Positions 35,021 through 44,244 of a stretch of 64,000 bases of DNA are shown here, one piece after another. The position numbers and the translations under genes were made by a program. The stretch covers positions 2,666,001 through 2,730,000 of the forward strand of contig NZ_CP038159.1 in assembly GCF_004526235.1 (NCBI RefSeq), in the 5' to 3' direction. The DNA comes from Sphingobacterium sp. CZ-2 (GTDB lineage Bacteria; Bacteroidota; Bacteroidia; Sphingobacteriales; Sphingobacteriaceae). Every line of letters starts with the position of its first letter. The first letter of the stretch is position 1. The notes below the pieces were generated by a model. It was not told where the DNA came from. It worked only from the letters and a program-made list of their open reading frames with translations, and did no database searches.

Positions 35021-35756
35021 ATTATTCGCAGAGAATCTAAATATCAGCTTTGGTGCTAAACAAGTATTGAACAACATCAATGTGAATTTTGCAGAAAATC
35101 AGATTACCGCATTGATCGGGCCTTCCGGTTGTGGAAAAAGTACCTTATTGCGTTCCTTTAATAGAATGCATGATCTTTCCCCTGATGCAAAAATTGATGG
35201 CAGGCTTCAATTGGAAGAATTGGACCTTTACTCGAAAACAGTACCTGTAACGGAGATTAGAAAGCGTATCGGTATGGTGTTTCAAAAAGCAAATCCTTTC
35301 CCTAAAAGTATCTATGAGAATATTGCCTATGGCTTGAAGATCAATAACCTTCCGCATGATAAAGCAGTGATCGAAAAGGCATTAAGGGAAGCATTCTTAT
35401 GGGAAGAGGTAAAGAACGATCTGAAGATGCCTGCCACAAGATTATCAGGTGGTCAGCAGCAACGCCTTTGTATTGCGAGGGCCGTGGCTTTACGTCCAGA
35501 GGTTATTTTGATGGATGAACCTTGTTCTGCACTGGATCCGGTGAGCACCTTAAAGATCGAAGATCTGATTACCCATTTAAAAGAGAAATATACGATTGTT
35601 ATTGTGACACACAATATGCAACAGGCACAACGTATTGCAGATAAAACCGTATTTATGTATTTGGGTGAGGTTAAGGAAGAAGGTCCTACCGCTCAGCTAT
35701 TTAGGAATCCGGTTAATGAAATGACCGCCAATTATATCAACGGACATTTCGGATAA
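35010..35756 (+). CDS. pstB: Phosphate ABC transporter ATP-binding protein
   Basis: ATPase of the Pst importer. 248 residues with Walker A GPSGCGKST, Q-loop KANPFPKSIYENIAYG, signature LSGGQQQRLCIAR, Walker B VILMDEPCSALDP and H-loop VTHNMQQA. The NPFP segment after the Q-loop is characteristic of PstB. It is the last gene of the operon: no phoU follows, and the next gene (SulP) is on the other strand. Confidence 0.96.
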   Translation: MKTKLFAENLNISFGAKQVLNNINVNFAENQITALIGPSGCGKSTLLRSFNRMHDLSPDAKIDGRLQLEELDLYSKTVPVTEIRKRIGMVFQKANPFPKSIYENIAYGLKINNLPHDKAVIEKALREAFLWEEVKNDLKMPATRLSGGQQQRLCIARAVALRPEVILMDEPCSALDPVSTLKIEDLITHLKEKYTIVIVTHNMQQAQRIADKTVFMYLGEVKEEGPTAQLFRNPVNEMTANYINGHFG

Positions 35757-35826
35757 TCGCTGGATTTAAATTCAAAAAAGATTTAGCGTTTTATTAATAT
35801 CATCTTAGGCATTTAAGTGATTTCTT

Positions 35827-37356
35827 TTATTTCTCTGGCATGACCTTGTAGGTCGGATCTTCTTGGATATTGACCTCGATAATCCCCTTGGCATTTTCCA
35901 ATAATTTAATAGAATCCTCACTTAAATGTCTTAATATCACGGTTTTTCCTTGTAAGGCATATTTGTTGGTCAGTTTGTTCAAGGCATCGATCGCTGACAT
36001 ATCCACTACTCTTGATTCTTTAAAATCAATAATGATCCGTTCTGGATCTTCTTCCAAATGAAATTTATCTAGGAAATGACTGGTGGATCCAAAAAATAAG
36101 GGGCCATATATTTCATAAATCTTATTACCAAATTCATCGGTTGTTTTTCTTGCCCTGATCCTAACCGCACTATCCCATGCAAACACTAAGGCAGAAATAA
36201 TAACACCTACAAATACGGCTAAAGCCAGGTTATGGAGAATGACGGTGATAGCAGCTACCAAAAGCCCAACAAAAATATCCGATTTTGGCATTTTAGTGAT
36301 CATCCTGAGAAATCCCCATTTGAAAGTGGTTATAGCCACCATCATCATGACACCTACCAATGCTGCCATTGGGATTCTTTCGATAAATGGAGCACCCACC
36401 AAAATCACGAATAAGATGGTCAATGCGCCAATAATTGCCGATATTTTCGTTCTTGCACCAGCAGATATATTCACTAATGTCTGGGCAACCATAGCACAAC
36501 CACCCATTCCGGCAAAAAAGCCATTTACTATATTGGCCATACCTTGGGCGATCGATTCTTTATTCGAACTACCTTTACTGTTGGTCAATTCATCGACCAT
36601 GCTTAATGTCAATAAAGACTCGATTAAGCCAACTGCTGCCATCACCAACGCATAAGGGAAAATTATTTCCAATGTTTCCAGGGTAAAAGGCACATTTGGA
36701 ATATGAAAGCTTGGAAAGGATCCGGAAACTGAAGCAATATCCTTCACAATCTTGGTATCAATCCCTGTTAATTGCACCAAACCAAAGATCAATAATATGG
36801 CGATCAATGAGGCCGGAATAGCTTTGGTAACCTTAGGGATCAATAATACCAACAAAACGGTTAACCCTGTAAGTCCCAACATGGTCCATAGTTGAGCGCC
36901 AGCCATCCATTCCATAACACCGTTAACTGGTGTTTTGAATTGGGCAATCTGGGCCATAAAGATGACCACAGCTAATCCGTTCAGGAATCCAAACATAACG
37001 GGTTGAGGGATCAAACGCACAAATTTTCCCAGGCGAAAAGCTCCGACCAGGATTTGAAAGACTCCAGCCAATGCCACTGCGGCAAATAAGTATTCCACGC
37101 CATGAGTTGCTGCAAGAGCAATTAATACGATGACCGTAGCTCCAGCTCCGCCGGAGACCATCCCTGGTCTGCCCCCTAAAACGGCTGTGATCAAACCCAT
37201 AAGGAATGCCGCATATAAACCGGTAATAGGAGACAAGCCTGCTAAAATGGCGAAAGATAAAGATTCAGGTATCATGGTCATCGCCACTGTTAACCCTGCT
37301 AGTATCTCGTTTTTTAAATTTATTTCCTTAATATTAGGGAGTTGTAATAGAGACAT
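35827..37356 (-). CDS. SulP-family anion transporter with STAS domain
   Basis: Sodium- or proton-coupled uptake of an anion such as bicarbonate or sulfate in the inner membrane. 509 residues from the ATG at 37356 (MSLLQLPNIKEIN). The longer frame to 37419 passes through the promoter and is rejected. Family motifs are AGLTVAMTMIPESLSFAILAGLSP (in part), GMVSGGAGATVIV and NIVNGFFAGMGGCAMV. A cytoplasmic STAS domain (about 405-505) contains IIIDFKESRVVDMSAIDAL. The NIVNG/GGCAM region and short length resemble the bacterial bicarbonate (BicA-like) branch, but the substrate is not certain. Confidence 0.9.
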   Translation of the reverse strand: MSLLQLPNIKEINLKNEILAGLTVAMTMIPESLSFAILAGLSPITGLYAAFLMGLITAVLGGRPGMVSGGAGATVIVLIALAATHGVEYLFAAVALAGVFQILVGAFRLGKFVRLIPQPVMFGFLNGLAVVIFMAQIAQFKTPVNGVMEWMAGAQLWTMLGLTGLTVLLVLLIPKVTKAIPASLIAILLIFGLVQLTGIDTKIVKDIASVSGSFPSFHIPNVPFTLETLEIIFPYALVMAAVGLIESLLTLSMVDELTNSKGSSNKESIAQGMANIVNGFFAGMGGCAMVAQTLVNISAGARTKISAIIGALTILFVILVGAPFIERIPMAALVGVMMMVAITTFKWGFLRMITKMPKSDIFVGLLVAAITVILHNLALAVFVGVIISALVFAWDSAVRIRARKTTDEFGNKIYEIYGPLFFGSTSHFLDKFHLEEDPERIIIDFKESRVVDMSAIDALNKLTNKYALQGKTVILRHLSEDSIKLLENAKGIIEVNIQEDPTYKVMPEK

Positions 37357-37374
37357 GCCTTGAAAATTATGCTG

Positions 37375-37382
37375 CAAATATA
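37375..37382 (-). promoter_or_regulatory. -7 element of the SulP gene
   Basis: The minus strand reads TATATTTG (TAnnTTTG), 19 nt before the ATG at 37356. This gives a very short leader and supports the downstream start. Confidence 0.55.
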
Positions 37383-37499
37383 GGTAGATGTGTGAAAAGC
37401 TAGGACAGATATTAAACAAATATTATTTAATTAAATATTTTAATACATAATATAATAATTTATATATTTTTAAGTTTAAATATTAAAACAAAGTATTTT

Positions 37500-37976
37500 A
37501 TGAAAAAACTAATGATTTTTGGAGCTTTGGCAGTAGGAGTATTAGCCAGTTGTGTGAATCAAAAGAAAAACACAGAAGATACCAGTTCAGCAGATGGTCA
37601 AGTGACAGCAGATTCTAATTTCGTTAAGGTAGAATTTGTTGGGACAAGCAAAAATGAGATTAAGAATAATCAAGGAAAGGCAACACTTTATGCTATTCCA
37701 GAACATTTGGCGGATGCGGCAGCAACGGAAATCACCTCAACTACATTTGAAGCAAGCACTTTTCCATTTACTGTAAATTTCCATTTGCCTAATAATCATA
37801 AGGCAATGATTCAGCCAGCGGTGAAAGAATCGGATGTGATTAAGTATTATGTGGATTTAGATTGGGATTCAGATGGAAATGGAACGGTGGATTCTGCGGA
37901 CGTGGCTATTGATTTTGATAAGGAGTTTCCAAATGTGGATATCAAAGGGGAAGTTACTAAGGTTAATATAAAATAG
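37500..37976 (+). CDS. Hypothetical lipoprotein
   Basis: 158 residues. The signal ends with lipobox VLASC, followed by a Ser/Thr/Asp linker and a beta-rich domain. The C-terminal segment DLDWDSDGNGTVDSADVAIDF resembles an EF-hand/dockerin-type calcium loop (DxDGNGxVDxxD; quoted in part). The middle part recalls the YbaY-type lipoprotein fold, but the resemblance is weak. Divergent from SulP and followed directly by a palindromic repeat. Function unknown. Confidence 0.7.
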   Translation: MKKLMIFGALAVGVLASCVNQKKNTEDTSSADGQVTADSNFVKVEFVGTSKNEIKNNQGKATLYAIPEHLADAAATEITSTTFEASTFPFTVNFHLPNNHKAMIQPAVKESDVIKYYVDLDWDSDGNGTVDSADVAIDFDKEFPNVDIKGEVTKVNIK

Positions 37977-37983
37977 AAAGGTT

Positions 37984-38061
37984 CGTCATTGCGAGGAACG
38001 AAGCAATCTTTAAGCATGTTATAGTCTGAAGATTGCTTCGTCGTGCCTCCTCGCAATGACG
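37984..38061. repeat. Interspersed repeat family A, compact full palindrome
   Basis: A 78-bp palindrome opens with CGTCATTGCGAGGA and closes with TCCTCGCAATGACG, with inner arms CGAAGCAATCTT and AAGATTGCTTCG. It fills the gap between two convergent genes (stops at 37976 and 38066) and could serve as a bidirectional terminator. Its loop differs from that of the copy at 32175-32246, so the stem is what is conserved. Confidence 0.92.
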
Positions 38062-38065
38062 ATAT

Positions 38066-38752
38066 TTACAACAAATCCTTTAAATGCGCCCAGACATTAT
38101 CCGCCAAAATAAACTGCCCTTCAGCAGTTGGATGAATGGCATCCTTCTGATTCAACTTTTGTATACCAGCTACTCCTTCCAATAAAAAAGGAACCAGCGT
38201 CATCTCCTTCTCCTTAGCCAACTTCGGAAAAATCCCCTTAAATTCCTCAAAATAAGTCTCACCCATACTCGGAGGGACCATCATCCCAGCTAATATAAAC
38301 TTACAATCCGGGTTTACTTTTCGAACCTTATCCACAATCTCCCCTAAATTTTTATAGGTACTTTCCGGCGGAATACCCCTCAAACCATCATTAGCACCCA
38401 ATTCCAACACAAAAACGTCTAAAGGTTCTTTCAACAACCAATCAATCCTATCTTTTCCTCCCGCACTTGTTTCACCACTCAACCCCGCATTCACTGCCCT
38501 ATACCCTAATCCCAAGGAATCAATCTTCTTTTGAATCAAGTTTGGAAATGCCAGGTCGGTACTTTCCAATCCATAGCCCGCCGTTAGGCTATTCCCAAAA
38601 AATACAATGGTTTTTACACTATCTTGAACACTATCTACTTGGCTTACAGAATCAGAAGAAACTATCGCTGTATCCTTTTTTTGAGGATTTCCACAGGCTA
38701 TAAATAATATGAATGTCAAACAAATGGTAAATGTGATCGGGAACTTTTTCAT
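38066..38752 (-). CDS. SGNH/GDSL arylesterase (TesA-like) lipoprotein
   Basis: Periplasmic esterase or lysophospholipase-type hydrolase of the TesA/arylesterase family. 228 residues with lipobox LFIAC. The catalytic blocks are FFGNSLTAGYG (block I, where GNSL replaces GDSL), GLSGETS (Gly), LELGANDG (Asn) and DAIHPTAEG (Asp-His). The serine and triad are intact. It is divergent from the YbbA-like ATPase, the same neighbourhood as tesA-ybbA-ybbP in enterobacteria. Confidence 0.92.
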   Translation of the reverse strand: MKKFPITFTICLTFILFIACGNPQKKDTAIVSSDSVSQVDSVQDSVKTIVFFGNSLTAGYGLESTDLAFPNLIQKKIDSLGLGYRAVNAGLSGETSAGGKDRIDWLLKEPLDVFVLELGANDGLRGIPPESTYKNLGEIVDKVRKVNPDCKFILAGMMVPPSMGETYFEEFKGIFPKLAKEKEMTLVPFLLEGVAGIQKLNQKDAIHPTAEGQFILADNVWAHLKDLL

Positions 38753-38792
38753 TCTTCTAATTTATTTAAAAAATGCTTTATTTTTATTAAAT

Positions 38793-39461
38793 ATGTCAAC
38801 AAAGATTCTACAGATAAACCAGGTGTCTAAACATTTTGTGTTAGGTACATCCGAAATCCCAGTGCTAAAAGATGTCAGTTTTGAAATTGAAGAAGGTTCA
38901 ACGGTATCCATCGTAGGTCCTTCAGGAAGTGGTAAGACCACCTTACTAGGACTATGTGCCGGATTGGACCAACCCAGTGAAGGCACTATAACACTCAATG
39001 GAATTCAATTGACAGGTCTGAATGAAGATCAATTGGCTGCTGTAAGGAATGAACATGTAGGATTTGTGTTTCAGAACTTCCAACTTCTGCCTACATTGAC
39101 TGCATTGGAAAATGTGCTGGTGCCTTTGGAATTAAGGGGTTTAAAACCCAATGAGCACGATGCACTAGCACTTCTTCAACGGGTAGGATTAGGTCATCGT
39201 GCCGATCATTATCCTTCGCAGTTATCAGGAGGCGAACAACAGCGGGTTTCCATTGCCCGAGCATTCGCGAACAAACCCAAGATTTTATTTGCCGATGAAC
39301 CAACAGGTAATTTAGATGCCGAAACCAGTCAAAGTATTGAAGAAATGCTTTTTGAACTGAATCGGGAATCAGGAACTACCTTGATCATAGTAACCCACGA
39401 TCTGGATCTAGCCGCAAAGACACAACAAATCATTCCGATTAAAGGAGGGAAGATTGCATGA
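38793..39461 (+). CDS. ABC transporter ATP-binding protein (YbbA/LolD-like)
   Basis: 222 residues from the ATG at 38793 ([15 protein letters not shown]). The longer frame begins inside the divergent gene. Walker [10 protein letters not shown], signature [13 protein letters not shown] and Walker [13 protein letters not shown] place it in the MacB/LolD/YbbA group, which powers FtsX-type permeases without transporting across the inner membrane. It overlaps the permease by 4 nt (ATGA). Confidence 0.93.
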   Translation: MSTKILQINQVSKHFVLGTSEIPVLKDVSFEIEEGSTVSIVGPSGSGKTTLLGLCAGLDQPSEGTITLNGIQLTGLNEDQLAAVRNEHVGFVFQNFQLLPTLTALENVLVPLELRGLKPNEHDALALLQRVGLGHRADHYPSQLSGGEQQRVSIARAFANKPKILFADEPTGNLDAETSQSIEEMLFELNRESGTTLIIVTHDLDLAAKTQQIIPIKGGKIA

Positions 39462-41989
39462 ATTGGCGGTGGATCTTTTTAATGGCCTGGCGGGATAGTC
39501 GCAAGAACAGAGGCCGATTATTCTTATTTATTTCATCCATTATATTAGGCATCGCCTCGCTAGTGGCCATGAATTCCTTCAATGAAAATCTGAAGATGGA
39601 CATTGATGACCAAGCGGCTCAATTAATTGGTGCCGATCTGGAATTGGAAAGTAGAAGAAAGCCAACGGATGAGGCGATGAAGTTCATCGATTCCGTACAA
39701 GCGTTGAGCGAGGGACACGCTAAGGAAGAACGTTTTATGACCATGATCCAGTTTCCGAAGGTTGGCGGGTCGAGGTTTGTTCAGGTACGTGCGATTGATG
39801 GGAAGTTTCCTTTTTATGGAGAAATATTGACCAACCCTTCGAAAGCCTATTCCGCTTTTGGAAGTGAAAACGGTGTTTTTATAGAAAATGCGGTGATGAT
39901 CCAATTCCAGGCAGCAGTCGGGGATACGGTGCAGTTGGGAAAATCGAAATATCCTGTACTGGGTAGTTTACTGTCGCAACCTGGACAGACCGCTATTGCA
40001 GGAAGTATGGCGCCGAGTGTTTTTGTTCCGTTGGATCAATTGGCGGAGTCTGGATTACAACAGCTTGGGAGCCGGATCGAGTACCATTATTATTTTAAGC
40101 TTCCAAAATCCTTTGAAACGGATAAAAAACTGGAAGAATGGAAAGATAAATTGACCTTATTGCAATTAAGGGGATCAACGGTTCAGAGTACCAAGGAAAA
40201 TACAGGCCGATCCTTTGCCGATATGGCAAACTTTATGGAACTGGTTGGCTTTGTCGCTTTGTTATTAGGTTGTATTGGAGTATCCAGTTCTGTGCAGATC
40301 TATGTTCGCGAAAAGCTGGTTTCCGTGGCCATCCTACGATGCATGGGCGCCAAAGCGAAGCAAGCATTCTTTATTTTTTTGATTCAGTTTGCAGGTATTG
40401 GATTGATCGGAGGTTTTATCGGAGCCATTTTAGGTGCGTTAGTTCAATACCTGATTCCATTGGTACTTCAGGATGTGCTTCCAGTTGCACTTTCCACACA
40501 AGTGTCTTGGTCGGCTATTCTTCAAGGCGTACTCTTAGGACTGGTTATCGCGGTATTATTTGCTTTATTGCCCTTATTATCCGTAAGACAAGTATCGCCA
40601 TTGAACTCTTTGCGCATGAGCGATGCTGCTGGCCATGCAAAGAACGATCCTTGGAAATACCTGATTTACCTTTTGATCATCGGATTTATCTTGATTTTTG
40701 CACGGATGCAAATGGATGATTGGAAGCAGACTTTCATTTTTACCTTAGGTATTTCGATCGTTTTTGCTTTATTATATGGCGTTGCCAAAGGATTCACTTA
40801 CCTCATTAGGAAGTTTTTTCCTAAAGGATGGCCTTATGTTTGGCGACAAGGGCTTTCCAACTTGTATAGACCCAATAATCAAACAGTAATTCTCTTAGTT
40901 TCTATTGGCTTAGGTACGGCATTGATTGCAACCTTGTTTTTTGTTCAGGATATGCTGATCAAACGGGTGGAAATGTCTGCCGAAGAAAACCAGGCGAATA
41001 TGCTCCTTTTCGATATCCAACCATCCCAAAGGGATTCTTTGGTATTGATGGCAAATGAAGAAGGCTATAATATCATGGAGAATGTTCCTATTGTAACCAT
41101 GCAATTGGAAAGTATGAACGGCATCACCCTGAAGGACGTGGTAGCAGATTCAACCATTGATCAATCTAGGCGGGCATTTCGAGGAGAAATTAGAGCAACT
41201 TATCGGGATAGTCTTTCGCGCTCGGAAAAAGTGGTGGAGGGTAAATGGATAGGTCGTGTAGCCCCAACGGATACCGCCTCCGTTTCCTTGGATGAGAGTT
41301 ATGCTGGAAATATTAAGGCTAAAGTAGGGGATGTAATGGTATTTAATGTGCAGGGGGTAAGGATTCCGGCAAAGGTGAGTAGTATCAGACAAGTGGATTG
41401 GAATAGGTTCCAATCGAATTTTAGGGTTGTTTTTGCAAAGGGATCTATTGATCAAGCACCTCAATTTTTCCTGATGATGACCAAGGTGGAAGGTGATGCC
41501 CAATCGGTGGCCTTTCAACAGAAAGTGGTAAGCAGGTTTCCGAACGTTTCGGTTTTGGATATGAATGCGGTGCTGGATATCTTGAATGAAATCTTGGAGA
41601 AGATAGGTTTTATCATCCAATTTATTGGAGGTTTTAGTATTCTGACGGGTATTGTGGTGTTGATTGCATCAGTGAGGATCAGTAAATTTCAGCGAATTCG
41701 GGAGAATGTATTGTTGAGGACCTTAGGGGCTAGTCGGAAGCAGATTTATTGGATTACGATTTCAGAATATTTGTTTTTGGGTTTGCTGGCTGCAATAACC
41801 GGGATTGTTATTGCATTGATTGCTAGTAATCTATTGGCGGTATTTGTTTTTGAATCTGGTTTTGTTCCGCCGATAGGGTTTAGTTTGTTGCTGATCTTTT
41901 TGGTGACTTTTTTAACGGTTTTGGTGGGGTTGATCAATAGCCTTTCGGTATTGAATAGATCGCCGTTGGAGGCGTTGAGAAGGGAGTAG
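39458..41989 (+). CDS. FtsX-like ABC permease (YbbP-like)
   Basis: 843 residues with about ten TM helices in the arrangement of YbbP: N-terminal TM, a large periplasmic MacB_PCD-like domain, FtsX helices (about 260-390), then a second periplasmic domain and FtsX block (from about 690). The repeated ILRCMGAKAKQAFFIF and LLRTLGASRKQIYWI motifs mark the two FtsX coupling helices. With the neighbouring ATPase it forms an envelope mechanotransmission or lipid-related complex; the cargo is unknown. Confidence 0.92.
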   Translation: MNWRWIFLMAWRDSRKNRGRLFLFISSIILGIASLVAMNSFNENLKMDIDDQAAQLIGADLELESRRKPTDEAMKFIDSVQALSEGHAKEERFMTMIQFPKVGGSRFVQVRAIDGKFPFYGEILTNPSKAYSAFGSENGVFIENAVMIQFQAAVGDTVQLGKSKYPVLGSLLSQPGQTAIAGSMAPSVFVPLDQLAESGLQQLGSRIEYHYYFKLPKSFETDKKLEEWKDKLTLLQLRGSTVQSTKENTGRSFADMANFMELVGFVALLLGCIGVSSSVQIYVREKLVSVAILRCMGAKAKQAFFIFLIQFAGIGLIGGFIGAILGALVQYLIPLVLQDVLPVALSTQVSWSAILQGVLLGLVIAVLFALLPLLSVRQVSPLNSLRMSDAAGHAKNDPWKYLIYLLIIGFILIFARMQMDDWKQTFIFTLGISIVFALLYGVAKGFTYLIRKFFPKGWPYVWRQGLSNLYRPNNQTVILLVSIGLGTALIATLFFVQDMLIKRVEMSAEENQANMLLFDIQPSQRDSLVLMANEEGYNIMENVPIVTMQLESMNGITLKDVVADSTIDQSRRAFRGEIRATYRDSLSRSEKVVEGKWIGRVAPTDTASVSLDESYAGNIKAKVGDVMVFNVQGVRIPAKVSSIRQVDWNRFQSNFRVVFAKGSIDQAPQFFLMMTKVEGDAQSVAFQQKVVSRFPNVSVLDMNAVLDILNEILEKIGFIIQFIGGFSILTGIVVLIASVRISKFQRIRENVLLRTLGASRKQIYWITISEYLFLGLLAAITGIVIALIASNLLAVFVFESGFVPPIGFSLLLIFLVTFLTVLVGLINSLSVLNRSPLEALRRE

Positions 41990-42008
41990 TTATTGGATTA
42001 TGTTGGGT

Positions 42009-42265
42009 GCAGCATGTCATGTTGAGCATAGGTTGTCCTGTTGAGCGTAGCATGTCATGTTGAGCATAGATCGTTATGTTGAGTATAGGTTGTCATGTTG
42101 AGCGTAGCATGTCATGTTGAGCGTAGTCGAAACATCTGTACGTATGGATAAAAGGATACGAACAGATCCTTCGACTACGCTCAGGATGACAAGCAAACTA
42201 CGTTCATGATGACAAGCAGGCGATGCTCAGGATGACAAGGAAACTACGCTCAGGATGACAGGCAG
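42009..42265. repeat. Interspersed repeat family B, expanded palindromic array
   Basis: The left half holds several tandem copies of a TGTCATGTTGAGCGTAG-type unit (42015-42127). The right half has about four inverted units of the CTACGCTCAGGATGACA type (42173-42260). They flank a core with aacatctgta and acagatcctt arms. The left units carry GT where perfect pairing would need CC, so most rungs have a mismatch. It fills the gap between two convergent genes. Confidence 0.88.
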
Positions 42266-42275
42266 GGTACTTTTT

Positions 42276-42968
42276 CTAAACTGGAAATTGAATTTCTGGA
42301 CGATCCGTTTCTTCGTTCCGAGCACCTGTAACCCGATAAACCTGATGGCTTCCCAATTGATGAGGATAAGGTTTGATCAACTCCTGAATATCTTCTTTCC
42401 GATTGGCAAACAACCACTGATCTTGTCTATCTTCAGGAACAATCAACGGCATTCTTTTTTTAACGTTATGGATTTCCTCCAATAGGGGATTCGCAGGGGT
42501 GGTAATAATAGAAAAAGTAGGATAGGTCTCTCCCGTCTGCTGATCTAAAAAATCAGCATATACAATCCCTAAAGTCATGATTTCTTTATTGGGCGCATAG
42601 ATAAAGTAATTATCGGAGACTTTGCTGCCTTTAACCTGGTGCGGTTCATAAAAACCAGTCACATAAAGCAATCCTCGATTTTTAAGGATATAATTCTTGT
42701 ACGAGGCCTTCTCAAAGATACTCTCCCCCTCGGCGTTCAAGGTATTTGCATATTTGGCCGCATCGGCTTCGGTCTTTACCCAAAATGGAATAAGTTTCCA
42801 TCTTGCCGACTCAATATGATTCTCCCGTGCATTTAAGGTGACAGGTAAGAAAGGCCTGCTAAAACCTGAAACATGAAAAATCTCCTTATCATTCTCATAG
42901 GTGATTTTCTTCTTTGGATACTTATTCTTCAAATCAGATTTGGAAGGGGCGCCAGTATGATAACACAT
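42276..42968 (-). CDS. SOS-response-associated peptidase (HMCES/YedK family)
   Basis: Forms a protective thiazolidine DNA-protein crosslink at abasic sites in single-stranded DNA. 230 residues. After Met removal, Cys2 (MCYHTGAP) is the nucleophile. Further family motifs are NTLNAEGESIF (NAR-like, with Glu in place of Arg), GFYEPH (catalytic Glu) and IHNVKKRMPLIV (His). The last motif has two extra residues between His and RMP. Its stop abuts the family B repeat array. Confidence 0.92.
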   Translation of the reverse strand: MCYHTGAPSKSDLKNKYPKKKITYENDKEIFHVSGFSRPFLPVTLNARENHIESARWKLIPFWVKTEADAAKYANTLNAEGESIFEKASYKNYILKNRGLLYVTGFYEPHQVKGSKVSDNYFIYAPNKEIMTLGIVYADFLDQQTGETYPTFSIITTPANPLLEEIHNVKKRMPLIVPEDRQDQWLFANRKEDIQELIKPYPHQLGSHQVYRVTGARNEETDRPEIQFPV

Positions 42969-43086
42969 AGGATTTTAATTTTTATGAAATTACAAAAAAG
43001 CAAAGAATGATAAACATTTAAAATAGATATTCGTTTCCTCAATTAGAAGTTTTATTTTAGGAAAAAAATTACATTAACAGAGACAT

Positions 43087-43962
43087 ATGGCATCAGGAAT
43101 ATTTGCAGTTTTAGACGATATCGCAGCATTGATGGACGACGTGGCGGTAGCCAGTAAAATCGCTACACGTAAAACGGCTGGAATTTTGGGAGATGATTTG
43201 GCCGTGAATGCTGAGAAAGCAACCGGTTTTCTAGCATCTCGAGAAATCCCCGTTCTTTGGGCAATCACCAAAGGATCCTTCATCAACAAACTTATCATAG
43301 TACCAATCGCCTTATTATTGAATGCTTTTTTCCCGGTGATTATAAAATATATCCTCATCCTGGGAGGTCTATACCTCGCTTATGAAGGCGCCGAAAAAAT
43401 CATACATTATCTTTTCCATCGGGAAAAGAAAGGGGTTGAAGTCGTAAAGGAACAAGAAGAAGAGGGAGAGGCTTTGGAAAATGCAAAGATTAAATCAGCG
43501 GTTACCACAGACTTTATCCTATCCGTAGAGATCGTGATATTGGCTTTAGGAACCGTATTGGATAGCCCTTTAGCTGTACAAATTCTTACTGTTTCCGTAG
43601 TAGCTATTTTGGCGACAGTAGGGGTATACGGTATTGTTGCCTTAATTGTCAGAATGGATGATTTAGGTTATAGTCTTATTAAACGTTCCAATGAGAAAGG
43701 GTTTGGAAATACAGTCGGAAATGCCCTTGTCAAGCTATTGCCCATTGTCATCAAAGCATTAGCCGTAATTGGTACAATAGCCTTATTATTGGTTTCCGGC
43801 GGTATATTTGTTCATAATATTGACTATTTCCACGATATGCTACCTAACGTTCCTGCTACATTAAAGGAGTTTGGATTTGGGTTAGTGATCGGTATCTTGG
43901 TGGTCATTGTGGTCACTATATTTAAAAAGATATTTGGTTCATTCAAAGGCAAAAAAGCATAA
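43087..43962 (+). CDS. DUF808 family inner-membrane protein (YedI-like)
   Basis: 291 residues starting MASGIFAVLDDIAALMDDVA, the conserved N-terminus of DUF808. Further family segments are TRKTAGILGDDLAVNA and VPIALLLNAFFPVI. About six hydrophobic helices are visible, with a charged cytoplasmic insertion (HREKKGVEVVKEQEEEGE). Function is unknown in the family. It is divergent from the YedK-like gene. Confidence 0.9.
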   Translation: MASGIFAVLDDIAALMDDVAVASKIATRKTAGILGDDLAVNAEKATGFLASREIPVLWAITKGSFINKLIIVPIALLLNAFFPVIIKYILILGGLYLAYEGAEKIIHYLFHREKKGVEVVKEQEEEGEALENAKIKSAVTTDFILSVEIVILALGTVLDSPLAVQILTVSVVAILATVGVYGIVALIVRMDDLGYSLIKRSNEKGFGNTVGNALVKLLPIVIKALAVIGTIALLLVSGGIFVHNIDYFHDMLPNVPATLKEFGFGLVIGILVVIVVTIFKKIFGSFKGKKA

Positions 43963-44025
43963 TTCGGATTCTACGTTCGAACAAAACTTTTAATTATCTG
44001 TTATTATGTAAAAGAACAGATAATT

Positions 44026-44214
44026 ATGAGAAATGAAGACGAAAACAACAAGAAAGTAAATGCAGCCGATTCGGTCGATCCTACGGAAGCTCCAGAAATA
44101 TTGGATAAAGAAGCAGATGATAAACCGGCAGCCATGAATATTAGGACAACCATTATTATAGCTGTGGTTATATTGGCCATCATTTATGCTATTTATGAAT
44201 TGTCAACAAAATAA
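44026..44214 (+). CDS. Small single-pass membrane protein
   Basis: 62 residues: an acidic, Asp/Glu-rich N-terminus followed by one TM helix (TTIIIAVVILAIIYAIYEL) at the C-terminus. This is the tail-anchored layout. No family was recognised. It is followed immediately by a strong bidirectional terminator, which supports it as a transcribed gene. Confidence 0.6.
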   Translation: MRNEDENNKKVNAADSVDPTEAPEILDKEADDKPAAMNIRTTIIIAVVILAIIYAIYELSTK

Positions 44215-44243
44215 AAAAGGAAGGTAATTGACCTTCCTTTTTT
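44213..44243. terminator. Bidirectional intrinsic terminator
   Basis: A perfect 13-bp stem, aaaaaaggaaggt (44213-44225) with accttcctttttt (44231-44243), and loop aattg. T runs follow on both strands. It separates the small membrane-protein gene from the convergent alpha-toroid gene. Confidence 0.92.
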
Positions 44244-44244
44244 A

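Noticed and set aside
35757..35826. Terminator after pstB
   Set aside because: A CGCT/AGCG pairing with wobble extension and TTTTATT is visible, but the stem is too weak to call.
42000..42265. CRISPR array
   Set aside because: The repeated units are tandem and inverted without unique spacers of uniform length, and no cas gene is present; it is a palindromic interspersed repeat.
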